The position numbers were made by a program, and so were the translations under genes. Shown piece after piece: positions 17,955 through 27,322 of a DNA stretch of 64,000 nucleotides. The DNA is taken from assembly GCA_025350695.1 (NCBI GenBank), contig JANXXI010000247.1, forward strand, positions 1 to 64,000, written 5' to 3'. Numbering within the stretch: position 1 is the first letter of the stretch; each line of letters starts with the position of its first letter. Source of the DNA: Acidobacteriota bacterium. GTDB lineage: Bacteria > Acidobacteriota > Terriglobia > Bryobacterales > Bryobacteraceae. The notes under the pieces were generated by a model, which did not search any database, had not been told where the DNA came from, and was given only the letters and a program-made list of their open reading frames with translations.

Positions 17955-18754
17955 GAGGAGACGAGAAATTCCTGCCCCGAAGCCGTCGCCGCGACCTACC
18001 TGGCATTTTGGGAACTGCTGCACTCCGATCCGGAGTCTGCCGCGCTCAGGGGAGATGTTGGTGAACTAACTCCAAGTCCTGCGCCTCAGTCGGCCCGTCG
18101 CCCGGGACTACTGAGTTATTCAGCCCTCGTTCAGGAATCAAGCTCTTAGACTGGTATGCGGAGCAAGCCGCGAACGCCAATTCCATGTTATGTTCCACCT
18201 TCGCTTTTGGCATCAATAAAGCCTTCATACCCATGTTTGAGACCTCGTTCGAGGGGCTGCGATATGCACTGCTTGATAACGACGGAAACAAGCCGGCTTG
18301 AAGCGACCGTTCTACGCTTGCGCCACATGAATTGGACCCGCTTCGCCGTCGGAAGCGCTATTCGCGTAAACTCCTTTGACAAATGGGTGAAGGAGCGTCT
18401 CACTGGACTGAATACACACGTACCGTACATTCATATCAAGTACATGCTCATCGACCCTGGGAAGCCGCTTCGCAAATGGCACTCAGGCTCGCTGATTTCC
18501 CAAACGCTGTGCGCCTCGCTGAGCGAACCATCGGCCTTGCGCATTCAATGAGATTTTCCGAACTCGAACTCGAGGCATCCTTGGTCCTCCGTGCGGCTCA
18601 ACATAGGTCGGGAAATCGCGAAGCCGTCAGTCAATTGACCCGGCAATGCTTGGACCTTGCCACTCGCATCGGGTTCCGATCCCCCGCCGACCAGTTTGGC
18701 GCACGGCAGGATTTAAGACGCCTGTGGCTTAAGGTACCCGTTCGGCATGAGTAA
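17946..18754 (+). pseudogene. Decayed gene, C-terminus TPR-like
   Basis: No single frame is open, but protein-like pieces appear in different frames in the same direction: EAVAATYLAFWELLHSDPES near 18000, LLDWYAEQAANANS and FETSFEGLRYALLDNDG at 18150-18290, and an 80-residue helical tail (NAVRLAERTIGLAHS, LEASLVLRAAQHRSGNREAV) ending at 18754. The tail has the spacing of TPR-like helical pairs. I read this as a heavily frameshifted regulator or TPR protein gene, but cannot name the family. The track ORFs at 17946, 18156 and 18383 are pieces of it. Confidence 0.45.
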
Positions 18755-18914
18755 GCTTAAAGCTGAAGATCAGAATTCAGCCCTGCTCCTCGCCGTGTGC
18801 TGGTTTCGCAAGCAGACTGCCGGACGCTAAAACAGTAACCAAGTAACGCATCTCAAATTTCATTTTCTGATTTGGTCGGCCTCGTCACCAAAATGTTTCT
18901 AGCGTACCGGCGAC

Positions 18915-19859
18915 CTAAGCCTGCAATGCCGTGATGATCGCCGCGCCATAAACATCATCCGCTGAACACCCGCGCGACAGATCATTTGCCGGCTTCGCCA
19001 AGCCTTGCAAAAACGGGCCGAACGCCACACCACCAGCGAGCCGCTCCACTAACTTATAGCCGATGTTGCCACTCGCCAGATCGGGAAAGATTAACGTATT
19101 GGCATGGCCCGCCACGGTTGAGCCCGGAGCCTTACCCGCCCCCACACTCGCCATCAACGCCGCGTCAGCTTGCAGTTCGCCATCCACGTTCAATTCAGGT
19201 GCGCGCTCGCGAACAATACGAACCGCCTCGACAATTTTATCGACGAATGGGTGCTTGCCGCTGCCCTTCGTGGAAAAGCTAAGTAGCGCCACACTCGGTT
19301 CAACGTTCAGAATGCGACGCGTGCTTTCGGCCGTGGCCATGGCTATTTCCGCCAGCTCAGTCGCGCACGGGTCAATGAGGATGGCGCAATCGGCGAAGGC
19401 CAGTGCCCCATCTTTGCCGAAATTGCCATCGGGCACAATGACGAACATCACGCTTGAAACCGTCTTTACTTTGGGAGCAACGCCAATCGAAAGGATTGCC
19501 GCGCGCACTGTTTCGGCCGTTGTGTTGGCGGCCCCACCAACACTTCCATGCGCGTCACCCGCCGACACCATCAACGACGCAAAGTACAGCGGCTTCATCG
19601 AAAGCTGCCGCGCTTCAATTTCCGTCATGCCCTTAGCCCGGCGCCGTTCGTGCAACAGCCGGCCATAGCGCGCGTCCGGAGTGACGCCACTCTTTCCGAT
19701 GAGCACCGGCTCCATGAGCCGCTCGTCAATAAGACGCGCCGCGGCTTGTTGAATGCGCGGATCGTCTCCTTCAGGGAAAACGATCCGCCGTTTGGGGAGC
19801 TTGCGCAAGCTTTCAATATGACCGGACAGGAAGCGCACGGCTAGTTCGGAATTGGCCAT
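18915..19859 (-). CDS. pta: Phosphate acetyltransferase (phosphotransacetylase)
   Basis: Transfers acetyl groups between CoA and phosphate, linking acetyl-CoA to acetyl phosphate. The 314-aa size fits the short Pta/PTB class. Family segments seen are RIVFPEGDDPRI, MMVSAGDAHGSVGGA with the catalytic region, IVPDGNFGKDGALAFADCA, and near the end GKAPGSTVAGHANTLIFPDL and GNIGYKLVERLAG. It starts 3 bases after the stop of glgC on the same strand, so the two are very likely cotranscribed. No acetate kinase gene is in the window. A phosphobutyryltransferase role is possible but less likely. Confidence 0.88.
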   Translation of the reverse strand: MANSELAVRFLSGHIESLRKLPKRRIVFPEGDDPRIQQAAARLIDERLMEPVLIGKSGVTPDARYGRLLHERRRAKGMTEIEARQLSMKPLYFASLMVSAGDAHGSVGGAANTTAETVRAAILSIGVAPKVKTVSSVMFVIVPDGNFGKDGALAFADCAILIDPCATELAEIAMATAESTRRILNVEPSVALLSFSTKGSGKHPFVDKIVEAVRIVRERAPELNVDGELQADAALMASVGAGKAPGSTVAGHANTLIFPDLASGNIGYKLVERLAGGVAFGPFLQGLAKPANDLSRGCSADDVYGAAIITALQA

Positions 19860-19862
19860 CGA

Positions 19863-21116
19863 CTAGATATCCATTGTCCCTATTTCAACGTGGGAGCGAG
19901 TGCCTTCCACCACCACGATGCCCGTTTCCGTCACGTGATACAACTGGCTATCTTTCTCAAGATCGTAGCCGATCATAGCTCCGGGTGGGACGCGGACGTT
20001 CTTGTCAATGATCGCTCTCCTGATCTTGGCATGGCGGCCGATGTCCACGTTGTCGAACAAAATGGAGTCCTCAACCTCCGCGCCCGTATGGATTCTGCAA
20101 CTGGGCCCGATCACCGAATTCTTCACCATGCCACCGGAGAGAATGGATCCGGAGCAAACCACCGAATCGACGGCGTTTCCACGGCGGCCTTCGTCATCGA
20201 AAATGAATTTCGCCGGAGGATCGTCGTACCCGGCCGTGCGTAGTGGCCATTGGCGGTTGTAAAGGTTCAAGTCGGGCGACACGGCGCGCAGATCCATGTT
20301 GGCTTCATAGAACGCGTCGATTGTTCCGACATCGCGCCAATAGGGGCGCACGCTAGCCGGATCGCCAGGGATGCGATTGGTTCGGAAATCATAGGCGAAC
20401 AACTCAGACTTACCAACCAGACCTGGCAGAATATCGCGGCCGAAGTCGTGGGTGCTGTTTTCGTTTTCAGCATCGGCGTAGAGTTCCTTTAGCAGCAATC
20501 CGGTTGAGAAAACATAGTTACCCATGGAAGCGTAGACGCTAGCCGGATCGCTTGGGATGGTGGGGGCGTCTACCTTCTTTTCGTGGAACCCAAGAATTCG
20601 ACCGTCCTCAGCCGCTTCGATAACGCCGAACTCGAACGCCTGATCTTTAGGGACGGGAATGGCGGCGACGGTAGCCTGGGCGCGCTTATGTTCGTGGAAT
20701 TCGATCATTTCGCGAATGTTCATTCGGTAAATGTGATCGGCCCCGAAGATGACAACCACATGCGGGTCGGCTTGTTCAATCAAGTTTATGTTCTGATAGA
20801 TCGCGTCGGCTGTGCCGCGATACCAGGTCTCGCCCTGGGAACGCATCTGCGCCGGCACGGGGATGACGAAATGGTTCTTCAGCAGGCCACTGAATTCCCA
20901 TCCGTCTCTAAGGTGCTGTAGAAGAGACTGACTCTTAAACTGGATAAGAACATACGTGGAATAAATCCCCGAGTTCACCAGGTTGGTTAGCACAAAATCA
21001 ACGATTCTGTATCGTCCTCCGAACGGAACAGCGGGCTTGGCCCGCTCCTTAGTTAGTGGATAGAGGCGGGTCCCTTTGCCTCCGGCCAACACAAACGCCA
21101 ATACGCGAAGTTGCAT
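19863..21116 (-). CDS. glgC: Glucose-1-phosphate adenylyltransferase
   Basis: Makes ADP-glucose from glucose-1-phosphate and ATP, the committed step of glycogen synthesis. The nucleotide-binding LAGGKGTRLYPLTKERAKPA is near the N-terminus, then FGGRYRIVDF and FGADHIYRM, and a left-handed beta-helix C-terminal half (DNVDIGRHAKIRRAIIDKNV). I use the ATG at 21116, not the track start at 21266: it is preceded by GAGGGAG and gives a 417-aa protein of normal length, while the extra 50 residues match nothing expected. pta follows 3 bases downstream, so storage and acetyl-CoA overflow may share one transcript. Confidence 0.95.
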   Translation of the reverse strand: MQLRVLAFVLAGGKGTRLYPLTKERAKPAVPFGGRYRIVDFVLTNLVNSGIYSTYVLIQFKSQSLLQHLRDGWEFSGLLKNHFVIPVPAQMRSQGETWYRGTADAIYQNINLIEQADPHVVVIFGADHIYRMNIREMIEFHEHKRAQATVAAIPVPKDQAFEFGVIEAAEDGRILGFHEKKVDAPTIPSDPASVYASMGNYVFSTGLLLKELYADAENENSTHDFGRDILPGLVGKSELFAYDFRTNRIPGDPASVRPYWRDVGTIDAFYEANMDLRAVSPDLNLYNRQWPLRTAGYDDPPAKFIFDDEGRRGNAVDSVVCSGSILSGGMVKNSVIGPSCRIHTGAEVEDSILFDNVDIGRHAKIRRAIIDKNVRVPPGAMIGYDLEKDSQLYHVTETGIVVVEGTRSHVEIGTMDI

Positions 21117-21252
21117 CGCTCCCTCTTTTCGAGACCAGCCCGCTTGTGTAAGCTGGGTGGCTGCATTGATATATTTGGAACAACTGCCGCACCCATTCTG
21201 CAACTTTACGGTGGCGAGAAGCAAGCGCGTCATACTGGTATGAACAAAAATC

Positions 21253-21552
21253 ATGCCGAAGAGCACTCATCGTGAACGAATCCTTCAAGAAGCCTGGATT
21301 GGCGACGCCGTTCTTTCCCTTTATGCCCGTTCGAAAATCTTGCGCGAAAGTGGACGCGTGGAAGGTCAGCGACTGGTCCTAATGACATCCAACCAATTCC
21401 TAAGCGCCTTGGGTGAGCCCAGTGAAGTAGAGGCGGAGTTGGGCCGGGCATACCAGGAGCGTGGGTTGGAATCTGCTTTTGCCTGGATCGAAGAGCGGAT
21501 AATTCCGCTATTCAATAAACAGGAAGCGAACCGGCTGCGCAAGGGGAAGTAG
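21253..21552 (+). CDS. Single-domain RNase III-like protein
   Basis: A 99-aa protein that resembles a compact RNase III fold without a double-stranded RNA-binding domain. QEAWIGDAVLSLYARSKIL matches the family signature E-x-x-G-D-[AS]-V, and SEVEAELGRAYQERGLESA matches the second signature, which normally reads A-D-x-x-E-A-x-x-G. The first Asp of that second motif appears to be Ser here, so catalysis may be weakened. Mini-RNase III proteins of Firmicutes are similar in layout but longer. It is divergent from glgC and 78 bp upstream of the M16 peptidase. Confidence 0.55.
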   Translation: MPKSTHRERILQEAWIGDAVLSLYARSKILRESGRVEGQRLVLMTSNQFLSALGEPSEVEAELGRAYQERGLESAFAWIEERIIPLFNKQEANRLRKGK

Positions 21553-21630
21553 TCAATCGCCGGTGCTGAATTGTAACTCTCTAGGAATTTGGCCTGTCGC
21601 TGACCCCTTGTCTTCGCTACAATACGACAA

Positions 21631-22923
21631 ATGGCCTCCGCCAAGCGATCATCCAAAAAAGCGTTGGTGGAACATACCAGCCTGCCTAACGGCTTGACAA
21701 TTATTACCGAACGCATCCCCTCGGTGCGCTCGGCTTCGGTCGGTATCTGGGTAGCCTCCGGTTCCCGTCGCGAAGCTGAAGCCGAAAGCGGCATCTCGCA
21801 TTTTATTGAACATATGCTGTTCAAGGGCACCACCACGCGTTCCGCCGAACAGATTGCGCGCGAAGTGGATTCCATCGGAGGCAACCTTGATGCCTTCACG
21901 TCCCGTGAACTGGTCAGCTTCAACACGAAAGTGCTGGACGAACACATTGGCCGCGCCTGGGATGTTCTTGCCGATCTGGTCTCAAACCCCATGTTCCGCG
22001 AGGAGGACATCGCCAAGGAAAAGAGCGTCATTCTTGAGGAAATCAAGATGGACGCCGACAACCCCGAATACCTTGCCCATGAAATGTTCAGCAAGAGCTT
22101 TTGGAAAGGCCAAGCCATCGGACGTCCTATCCTGGGCAATCCGAAAACCGTCAAATCCTTCAATAAACCGCAACTAACGCAGTTCTTCGAACGCGTCTAC
22201 AATCCGAAGAATATCGTTGTCACGGCAGCGGGCCAGTTGAAGCACGACCAAATAGTGAAGATGGTGGAGAAGAGCTTCGGAGCCGTCAAGCGCAAGGGGA
22301 AGCTCAGCGATATTGAACAAGCCGCGCCACAAGCCGGCATCTCGTTTAAGGATAAGCCGTCTCTTGAGCAAGCGCACATCATCCTTGGTGTTCCTTCCTA
22401 CGCGATGCCCCACGCCCGCCGCTTCGATTGCTATGTGCTGAGCACAATCCTCGGTGGCGGCATGAGCGCCCGGCTGTTCCAGAATATCCGCGAAAAACAT
22501 GGACTGGCTTATTCCGTATTCTCCGAACTGAACATGTATCGCGATGCCGGTTGCATGGCGGTATACGCCGGCGCATCGGCCAATACGGTGCCGAAGGTAG
22601 TTGAGCTTATTCTGGCTGAATTCAAGAATCTGAAGAACGAAGTAGTCCCCCACGAAGAACTGCGCCGCGCCAAGGATAACCTTAAGGGCTCGCTAATGCT
22701 CGGCCTTGAATCGACTTCAAGCCGCATGGCCAACCTTGCCCGGCAGGAAATTTTCTTCAACCGCTTTATCAGCATGGACGAAATGCTGGATAACATTGAA
22801 GCAGTGACGGCGGAACAAGTCATGGCTGTGGCGAATCGCTTCTTGAAGAAAGAAAACATCACGCTGGCTGTCTTGGGCCCAATCGGCGACATGAAGCTCA
22901 GCCGGGCCGACTTGGCTTGCTGA
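21631..22923 (+). CDS. M16-family zinc metallopeptidase (processing-peptidase-like)
   Basis: The inverse zinc motif H-x-x-E-H is seen as HFIEH (His57, Glu60, His61), followed by MLFKGT. The downstream Glu region is seen as EKSVILEEIKMDADNPEYLA. The C-terminal half has the second M16 domain with GLAYSVFSELNMYRD. At 430 aa it is a typical M16B single-chain peptidase such as those near pnp/dut in many bacteria. No signal peptide is visible. A -10-like TACAAT ends 7 bases before the ATG and no Shine-Dalgarno is present, so the message may be leaderless. The start is otherwise well supported. Confidence 0.93.
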   Translation: MASAKRSSKKALVEHTSLPNGLTIITERIPSVRSASVGIWVASGSRREAEAESGISHFIEHMLFKGTTTRSAEQIAREVDSIGGNLDAFTSRELVSFNTKVLDEHIGRAWDVLADLVSNPMFREEDIAKEKSVILEEIKMDADNPEYLAHEMFSKSFWKGQAIGRPILGNPKTVKSFNKPQLTQFFERVYNPKNIVVTAAGQLKHDQIVKMVEKSFGAVKRKGKLSDIEQAAPQAGISFKDKPSLEQAHIILGVPSYAMPHARRFDCYVLSTILGGGMSARLFQNIREKHGLAYSVFSELNMYRDAGCMAVYAGASANTVPKVVELILAEFKNLKNEVVPHEELRRAKDNLKGSLMLGLESTSSRMANLARQEIFFNRFISMDEMLDNIEAVTAEQVMAVANRFLKKENITLAVLGPIGDMKLSRADLAC

Positions 22924-22927
22924 AGGT

Positions 22928-23728
22928 TTAGGTCATTAAATCGTTGATCCGCGGGTAGGTCATTACGTGGTCAAACGGTGACTCAAGCCGTCCACTCTTT
23001 AAGAACTCCGTTGTAAGAATGGCGCCGCGATCAAACAACGCTCGGGCGATGCCCGACCCCGCGCTTAGCCGCTTCACACCTAATCGGCGCAGTTCGTCAA
23101 GATCAGGCAACCCCGGCCAGGCCAACACATTCAACGGCAGCGCAATTCCCGCTACGATAGCGCGAATTTCATCGGCATCTACCACGGTCGGAACAAACAG
23201 CCCATCAGCCCCTGCCCCCCGATAACGAATGGCTCGGCCCAGCGTTACTTCCACTCGGCTTTCGCTTGGCGCCAACGAATGAAGAAACACATCCGTCCGG
23301 GCATTCACGAACAAGGCCACACCTGTCCGATCGGCAGCCCTACGCGCCCGCTCAATTTTATGGCACAGTTGATCGACCGACCCTTTTCCATCTTCAATAT
23401 TGATCCCAACTGCGCCGGCATCAATCACCCGGTGGATCGCTTGTTCCACTTCATCGAGATCCTCGGAGTACCCGCCTTCGATATCGGTCGAAACAGGCAC
23501 ATTCACGATGCGAACGATTTCCGCGACCGTCGCAGCCAGTAAGTGAGCAGGAAGGTGATGGCCATCCGCATAGCCATGAGCCCAAGCCACGCCTGCGCTT
23601 GTTGTGGCGATTGCCTTCGCGCCCAGGCTTTCAATCAACCGAGCGCTTCCCGCATCCCATGCGTTTGGGAGCACCAGCGGCTGAGCTGCGCTGTGCAATT
23701 GCCGGAAAGTGGCCGCATTGTTAGTCAT
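22928..23728 (-). CDS. Isocitrate lyase/PEP mutase-family enzyme
   Basis: A 266-aa TIM-barrel protein of the PEP mutase/isocitrate lyase superfamily. It opens with LVLPNAWDAGSARL, has TSAGVAWAHGYADG, the metal-binding segment VSTDIEGGYSED, and GAVGINIEDGKG. Members cleave C-C or P-C bonds of small 2-oxo or 2-hydroxy acids (methylisocitrate, oxaloacetate, phosphonopyruvate); the exact substrate cannot be read off. It begins 2 bases after the stop of TonB receptor 1, so it is almost certainly cotranscribed, which hints at catabolism of a compound imported by that receptor. Confidence 0.82.
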   Translation of the reverse strand: MTNNAATFRQLHSAAQPLVLPNAWDAGSARLIESLGAKAIATTSAGVAWAHGYADGHHLPAHLLAATVAEIVRIVNVPVSTDIEGGYSEDLDEVEQAIHRVIDAGAVGINIEDGKGSVDQLCHKIERARRAADRTGVALFVNARTDVFLHSLAPSESRVEVTLGRAIRYRGAGADGLFVPTVVDADEIRAIVAGIALPLNVLAWPGLPDLDELRRLGVKRLSAGSGIARALFDRGAILTTEFLKSGRLESPFDHVMTYPRINDLMT

Positions 23729-23730
23729 TG

Positions 23731-26700
23731 CTAGAACGAAACCCTCGCACCCAGCTGCACATTGCGCGGACCATTTCCCTGTCCTGTGATGCGTCCAAAA
23801 TCCGCGCTGTTCAAAGTGGTGTTCGGCCCGCCAAATAACACACGATTAAACGCGTTCGATGCGGAGGCGCGAATCTCCAAACTTGATTTTTCCGTAATCC
23901 GGAAATTCTTGAGCACTGCCAAATCCTCATTCACCGTCCAAGGCGTACGCAGGTAGGACATCTGCCGCGGGGTGTCGCCAAATGACATGTTCGCGGGCAA
24001 AGTAAATGCTGCTGGATTCAAATACGGAATCCTGCCAAGCGCCGCGGTTCCAATGTTATCGTGGCTCCAAGTCCAATCGGGGTTAATCAGCGGGATCTGA
24101 CCCGTCGTCGCTCCAGGGGCGAAATTACAGCGCTGACTCTGGCCGGCGCCGAATAAATTCTGGTTGCAACCGATGGCCAATGGTGTTCCGGAAACGTACG
24201 TTAGAATCCCCGAAACCTTCCAGTTTCCGACCACAGCTTCCGCCACGCGTGGCATGGAGCCAAGCATTTTATGACCGCGCCCAAATGGCAATTCGTACGT
24301 GAAGCTCGCCCGGAAATTGTGCGGAGTATCCTGGCTTGCCACTGCCTTGTCCGCGCGGCGGTTGTACTGGTTTTGCACCGCGCCGAGGCTGGTGCGGTTC
24401 GCGTCCTCGCCGTTGGTCGTCGAAATCAACTTCGCAAACGTGTAAGTGGTCATCATATAAAGACCTTTCGCAAAGCGGTGCTCGAAGCTGGTCTCGAGCG
24501 CATGGAAAGTGGAATGGCCGTCGTTCTGTCCGCCGGCGTTGCTGTCTACATTGGAGAATTGCGGGTACGGCCGCAAGGCTTGTTGTAACTGCAGGTTAGT
24601 CGGATAACTTGGATAAGGAAGCTTGAATCCACCAGCCGCCACGATGGGATTGTTGATCACGGAACTGATAGGGCTGCCGAGCAATGTCCCGTAAGTAGCC
24701 CAATACTTCGGGTCAAGTTGATTTTGGGCCTGCAGCCTGGAAAGAAGCTTCACCCCAACAACCCCGTGGTAGCTTGCGCGGAAAACGGAATTCGCTGTCA
24801 CCGTCCGTTCCACCGTGAATTGCCAATCCGCAAAGTATGGAGCTCGGCCCGCTTGTGGATTGAAGAAAAAGGCGGTCTGTTGAAACAAGTTGGACGTCAA
24901 CGTTTGAGGACTGCTGATAGGCGGAGTGAGATTTTTGATCTGCGTGGCGAATGCCGTTAAGCCGTCTTGCACCCTGTAGGAGATACCGTTCGAAAGGAAG
25001 TTGCCGGTTGCTCCAAATGTTCCACCAAAGCCTTGAATGCCGTTATCCGCATTTCCATCCTCGCGCGATGGCTGGAAATAGACTGCGCTTCCCGTGCGGA
25101 TCACGGTCTTCGAATTCAATTGATAGGCGAGGCCGAGCCTGGGCCCGATCGCATTCTTTCGGGTCAGTCCGAAACGCTCGGGCTGGCCGTTCACGCCGGC
25201 ATAAACCATGGAACCGAGCAGGCCACCGTAAGCTTCGGCGGGGCATGTCGGGCAGAAATTGCTGTTGTGCTTGTTGCGCTCCATCTTCGGAACCGGCAAC
25301 TCGTACCGCAGACCTAAGTTCAGAGTAAGTTTGCGAGTGACCTTGAAATCGTCCTGCATATACCAGGCAAAATAGGGCCATTGAAACGAAGTGTCGTCCG
25401 GATAGCGGAAACTGCCGCCGCTGGCCGTACCGAGCAGGAACGAAGCCAGATCGCTTCCCGAATTCGCGACATTCGGATTGCCTGTGCCCGCCGCACTAAA
25501 GCTGACTGATCCCCACGTATTGTTGTTGGAAATGCGGCGATAAATGCCCGATAGGTATTCCATGCCGAATCGGACGTTGTGCTTGCCGCGATTCCAAGCG
25601 AACTGTTCCTTCAAGTTAGTGGTGCGTTGCCGCGAATCCGTGTAGACGCTATTGCCCCATTGAACCCCATATGCGCTATAAACCGTCGAAACGCCTGGGA
25701 CCAGCTTGTTTGGATTGCCTTTAAGGTAGATCTGCTTGGCCAGGGATTCGGGGTATTGATTCACATAATCAGGAGCCTCAAGAATATGCCGGTGATTGTA
25801 GCCAACGGTAAAATGGCTGAGGAAACTGGGCGTGATCACGTAATCGTAATTGAAGCGGTGATACTCGATCAGCGACTCGCCAGGAAATCCGCTACCTGCT
25901 ATGCCTTCGTACTGATTGATACTAAGTGTGGCTGGGCTTCTGAAATGGCTGAACAAATAGCTGAAACGCTGCTTATCGCTCATTACATAGTCGCCCTTTA
26001 TGGAAGGAAGCCAGGAGCGCGAAGTTGAGTAACTGCGAGACCGGTAGTTAGCGGTCAACTTAGAAGGGTCGTCGGGTTGGGGCAACAAGCCGAGCAGCAG
26101 TTTAGCGGTAGGATCGATGCGTTCCGGGCAAAGCACATCCAGCACACCGCGGCACGACAGGCGTGGCCTGTCGGCAGCATTGGCGATGATGTTGCCGCTT
26201 GCGTCGAATGGATCGTAAAGCGCTACGGTCCGTCCGGCGGCGTCGACGTTTTTGCGGAAATCTCCAACACGAAATTCAGGAAGAGGCGAGTTGATCAACC
26301 CGGTCGATTGGCCATTTCGCGTTGAGGCCTGCTCATAAGCAAAGAAGAAGAACGCCTTGTTACGCCCGTCGAACACTTTGGGAATAACTATTGGCCCGCC
26401 CAAACTGCCACCGGGATTCCACTGCCGCACAATCGGCCTCTTTGATGGCGCGATGGTAAATCCGCGAGCATTGAATACTTCGTTTCTATTGAAGATGAAG
26501 GCGCTGCCGTGCACCGCGTTCGTTCCTGACTTGGTCACCCAATTAATGACGCCGTTCGAGGTTCGGCCATACTCGGCCGAATACGAGGAACTCTGTACCT
26601 TGAACTCCTCCATTCCCTCCACGCTGACGCCCAGCATATTCGGATCGTTGCGGCGCTCGCTTTGCGATTCGGCGCCATCCAGCTGTTCGCTCTGTCCGTC

Positions 26701-27240
26701 AAGCAGACCACCACCGATGCGCGGATTATTCGCCGGTCCAATCACTCCGGGAGTCAACACCACGAACGCAAGATTTGTCCGCAATCCGCCGCCGATAAAC
26801 AAAGGCAGGTCCCTGATGGCATTCTTCGGAATCACTTTTCCCAGATTGGTGCCTTGTAAATCGAGCAGCGGCGCGGCTGCGGTCACTTCCACGGTTTGTT
26901 CAAGCGTGCCGACCGTGAGCGCCAAGTCAACGTTAGAAATCGTGGCTACTTGTACATTGACGCCAATGACTTCCGCCTTCCGAAATCCGGCTTTGTCGGC
27001 ATTCACAGTGTATGAACCTGAGGGCAAATAAAGAACGGTGTAGATTCCATCGGGTCCGGTCTTGGTCCGTTGCGTCAAGCCTGTGTCGACGTTTTTCACT
27101 GTGATGGAGGTCCCGGGAATAGCGGCGGACCCTTGATCAGTGACGACTCCGCGAATGGTTCCTCTATCTTGAGCGAACGCGCTAAACGCGGAAAGAAGCA
27201 AGCAAACAGCTGGTGTGACCAGCCGACGGCAGTTCAACAT
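23731..27240 (-). CDS. Oar-like TonB-dependent receptor 1
   Basis: A 1169-aa outer-membrane protein. It has a signal peptide (ending SAFAQ), a carboxypeptidase-regulatory-like domain at about 25-110 (TIRGVVTDQGSAAIPGTSI), a plug domain at about 110-250 (AAPLLDLQGTNLGKV, EEFKVQSSSYSAEYGRTSNG), and a long beta-barrel ending in GARVSF with the C-terminal aromatic typical of barrels. A good Shine-Dalgarno (GGAGG) precedes the ATG. Such Oar-like receptors are abundant in acidobacteria and are thought to take up polymers or oligosaccharides, but their ligands are seldom known. The PEP mutase-family gene follows directly. Confidence 0.92.
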   Translation of the reverse strand: MLNCRRLVTPAVCLLLSAFSAFAQDRGTIRGVVTDQGSAAIPGTSITVKNVDTGLTQRTKTGPDGIYTVLYLPSGSYTVNADKAGFRKAEVIGVNVQVATISNVDLALTVGTLEQTVEVTAAAPLLDLQGTNLGKVIPKNAIRDLPLFIGGGLRTNLAFVVLTPGVIGPANNPRIGGGLLDGQSEQLDGAESQSERRNDPNMLGVSVEGMEEFKVQSSSYSAEYGRTSNGVINWVTKSGTNAVHGSAFIFNRNEVFNARGFTIAPSKRPIVRQWNPGGSLGGPIVIPKVFDGRNKAFFFFAYEQASTRNGQSTGLINSPLPEFRVGDFRKNVDAAGRTVALYDPFDASGNIIANAADRPRLSCRGVLDVLCPERIDPTAKLLLGLLPQPDDPSKLTANYRSRSYSTSRSWLPSIKGDYVMSDKQRFSYLFSHFRSPATLSINQYEGIAGSGFPGESLIEYHRFNYDYVITPSFLSHFTVGYNHRHILEAPDYVNQYPESLAKQIYLKGNPNKLVPGVSTVYSAYGVQWGNSVYTDSRQRTTNLKEQFAWNRGKHNVRFGMEYLSGIYRRISNNNTWGSVSFSAAGTGNPNVANSGSDLASFLLGTASGGSFRYPDDTSFQWPYFAWYMQDDFKVTRKLTLNLGLRYELPVPKMERNKHNSNFCPTCPAEAYGGLLGSMVYAGVNGQPERFGLTRKNAIGPRLGLAYQLNSKTVIRTGSAVYFQPSREDGNADNGIQGFGGTFGATGNFLSNGISYRVQDGLTAFATQIKNLTPPISSPQTLTSNLFQQTAFFFNPQAGRAPYFADWQFTVERTVTANSVFRASYHGVVGVKLLSRLQAQNQLDPKYWATYGTLLGSPISSVINNPIVAAGGFKLPYPSYPTNLQLQQALRPYPQFSNVDSNAGGQNDGHSTFHALETSFEHRFAKGLYMMTTYTFAKLISTTNGEDANRTSLGAVQNQYNRRADKAVASQDTPHNFRASFTYELPFGRGHKMLGSMPRVAEAVVGNWKVSGILTYVSGTPLAIGCNQNLFGAGQSQRCNFAPGATTGQIPLINPDWTWSHDNIGTAALGRIPYLNPAAFTLPANMSFGDTPRQMSYLRTPWTVNEDLAVLKNFRITEKSSLEIRASASNAFNRVLFGGPNTTLNSADFGRITGQGNGPRNVQLGARVSF

Positions 27241-27310
27241 TGACTATCCTCCATTTCAGACGATTGTGTGTATTTTATACGCTTCGGAACTAGAATGCCA
27301 TGGGGGGGGC

Positions 27311-27316
27311 TATAAT
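27311..27316 (+). promoter_or_regulatory. Likely -10 box of the oligogalacturonate lyase gene
   Basis: A perfect TATAAT lies 6 bases before the in-frame TTG at 27323, in the short spacer between the divergent TonB receptor 1 and PL22-like genes. Transcription would start at or next to the start codon. A run of eight G (27302-27309) lies just upstream. No -35 box is obvious. Confidence 0.5.
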
Positions 27317-27322
27317 ACTCAC

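Noticed and set aside
21117-21266. 50-residue N-terminal extension of GlgC
   Set aside because: GlgC normally begins near VLAFVLAGGKGTR; a good ribosome-binding site precedes the ATG at 21116.
27215-27322. N-terminal extension of the PL22-like ORF
   Set aside because: It overlaps the start of TonB receptor 1 and the promoter region, and family homology begins only after 27323.
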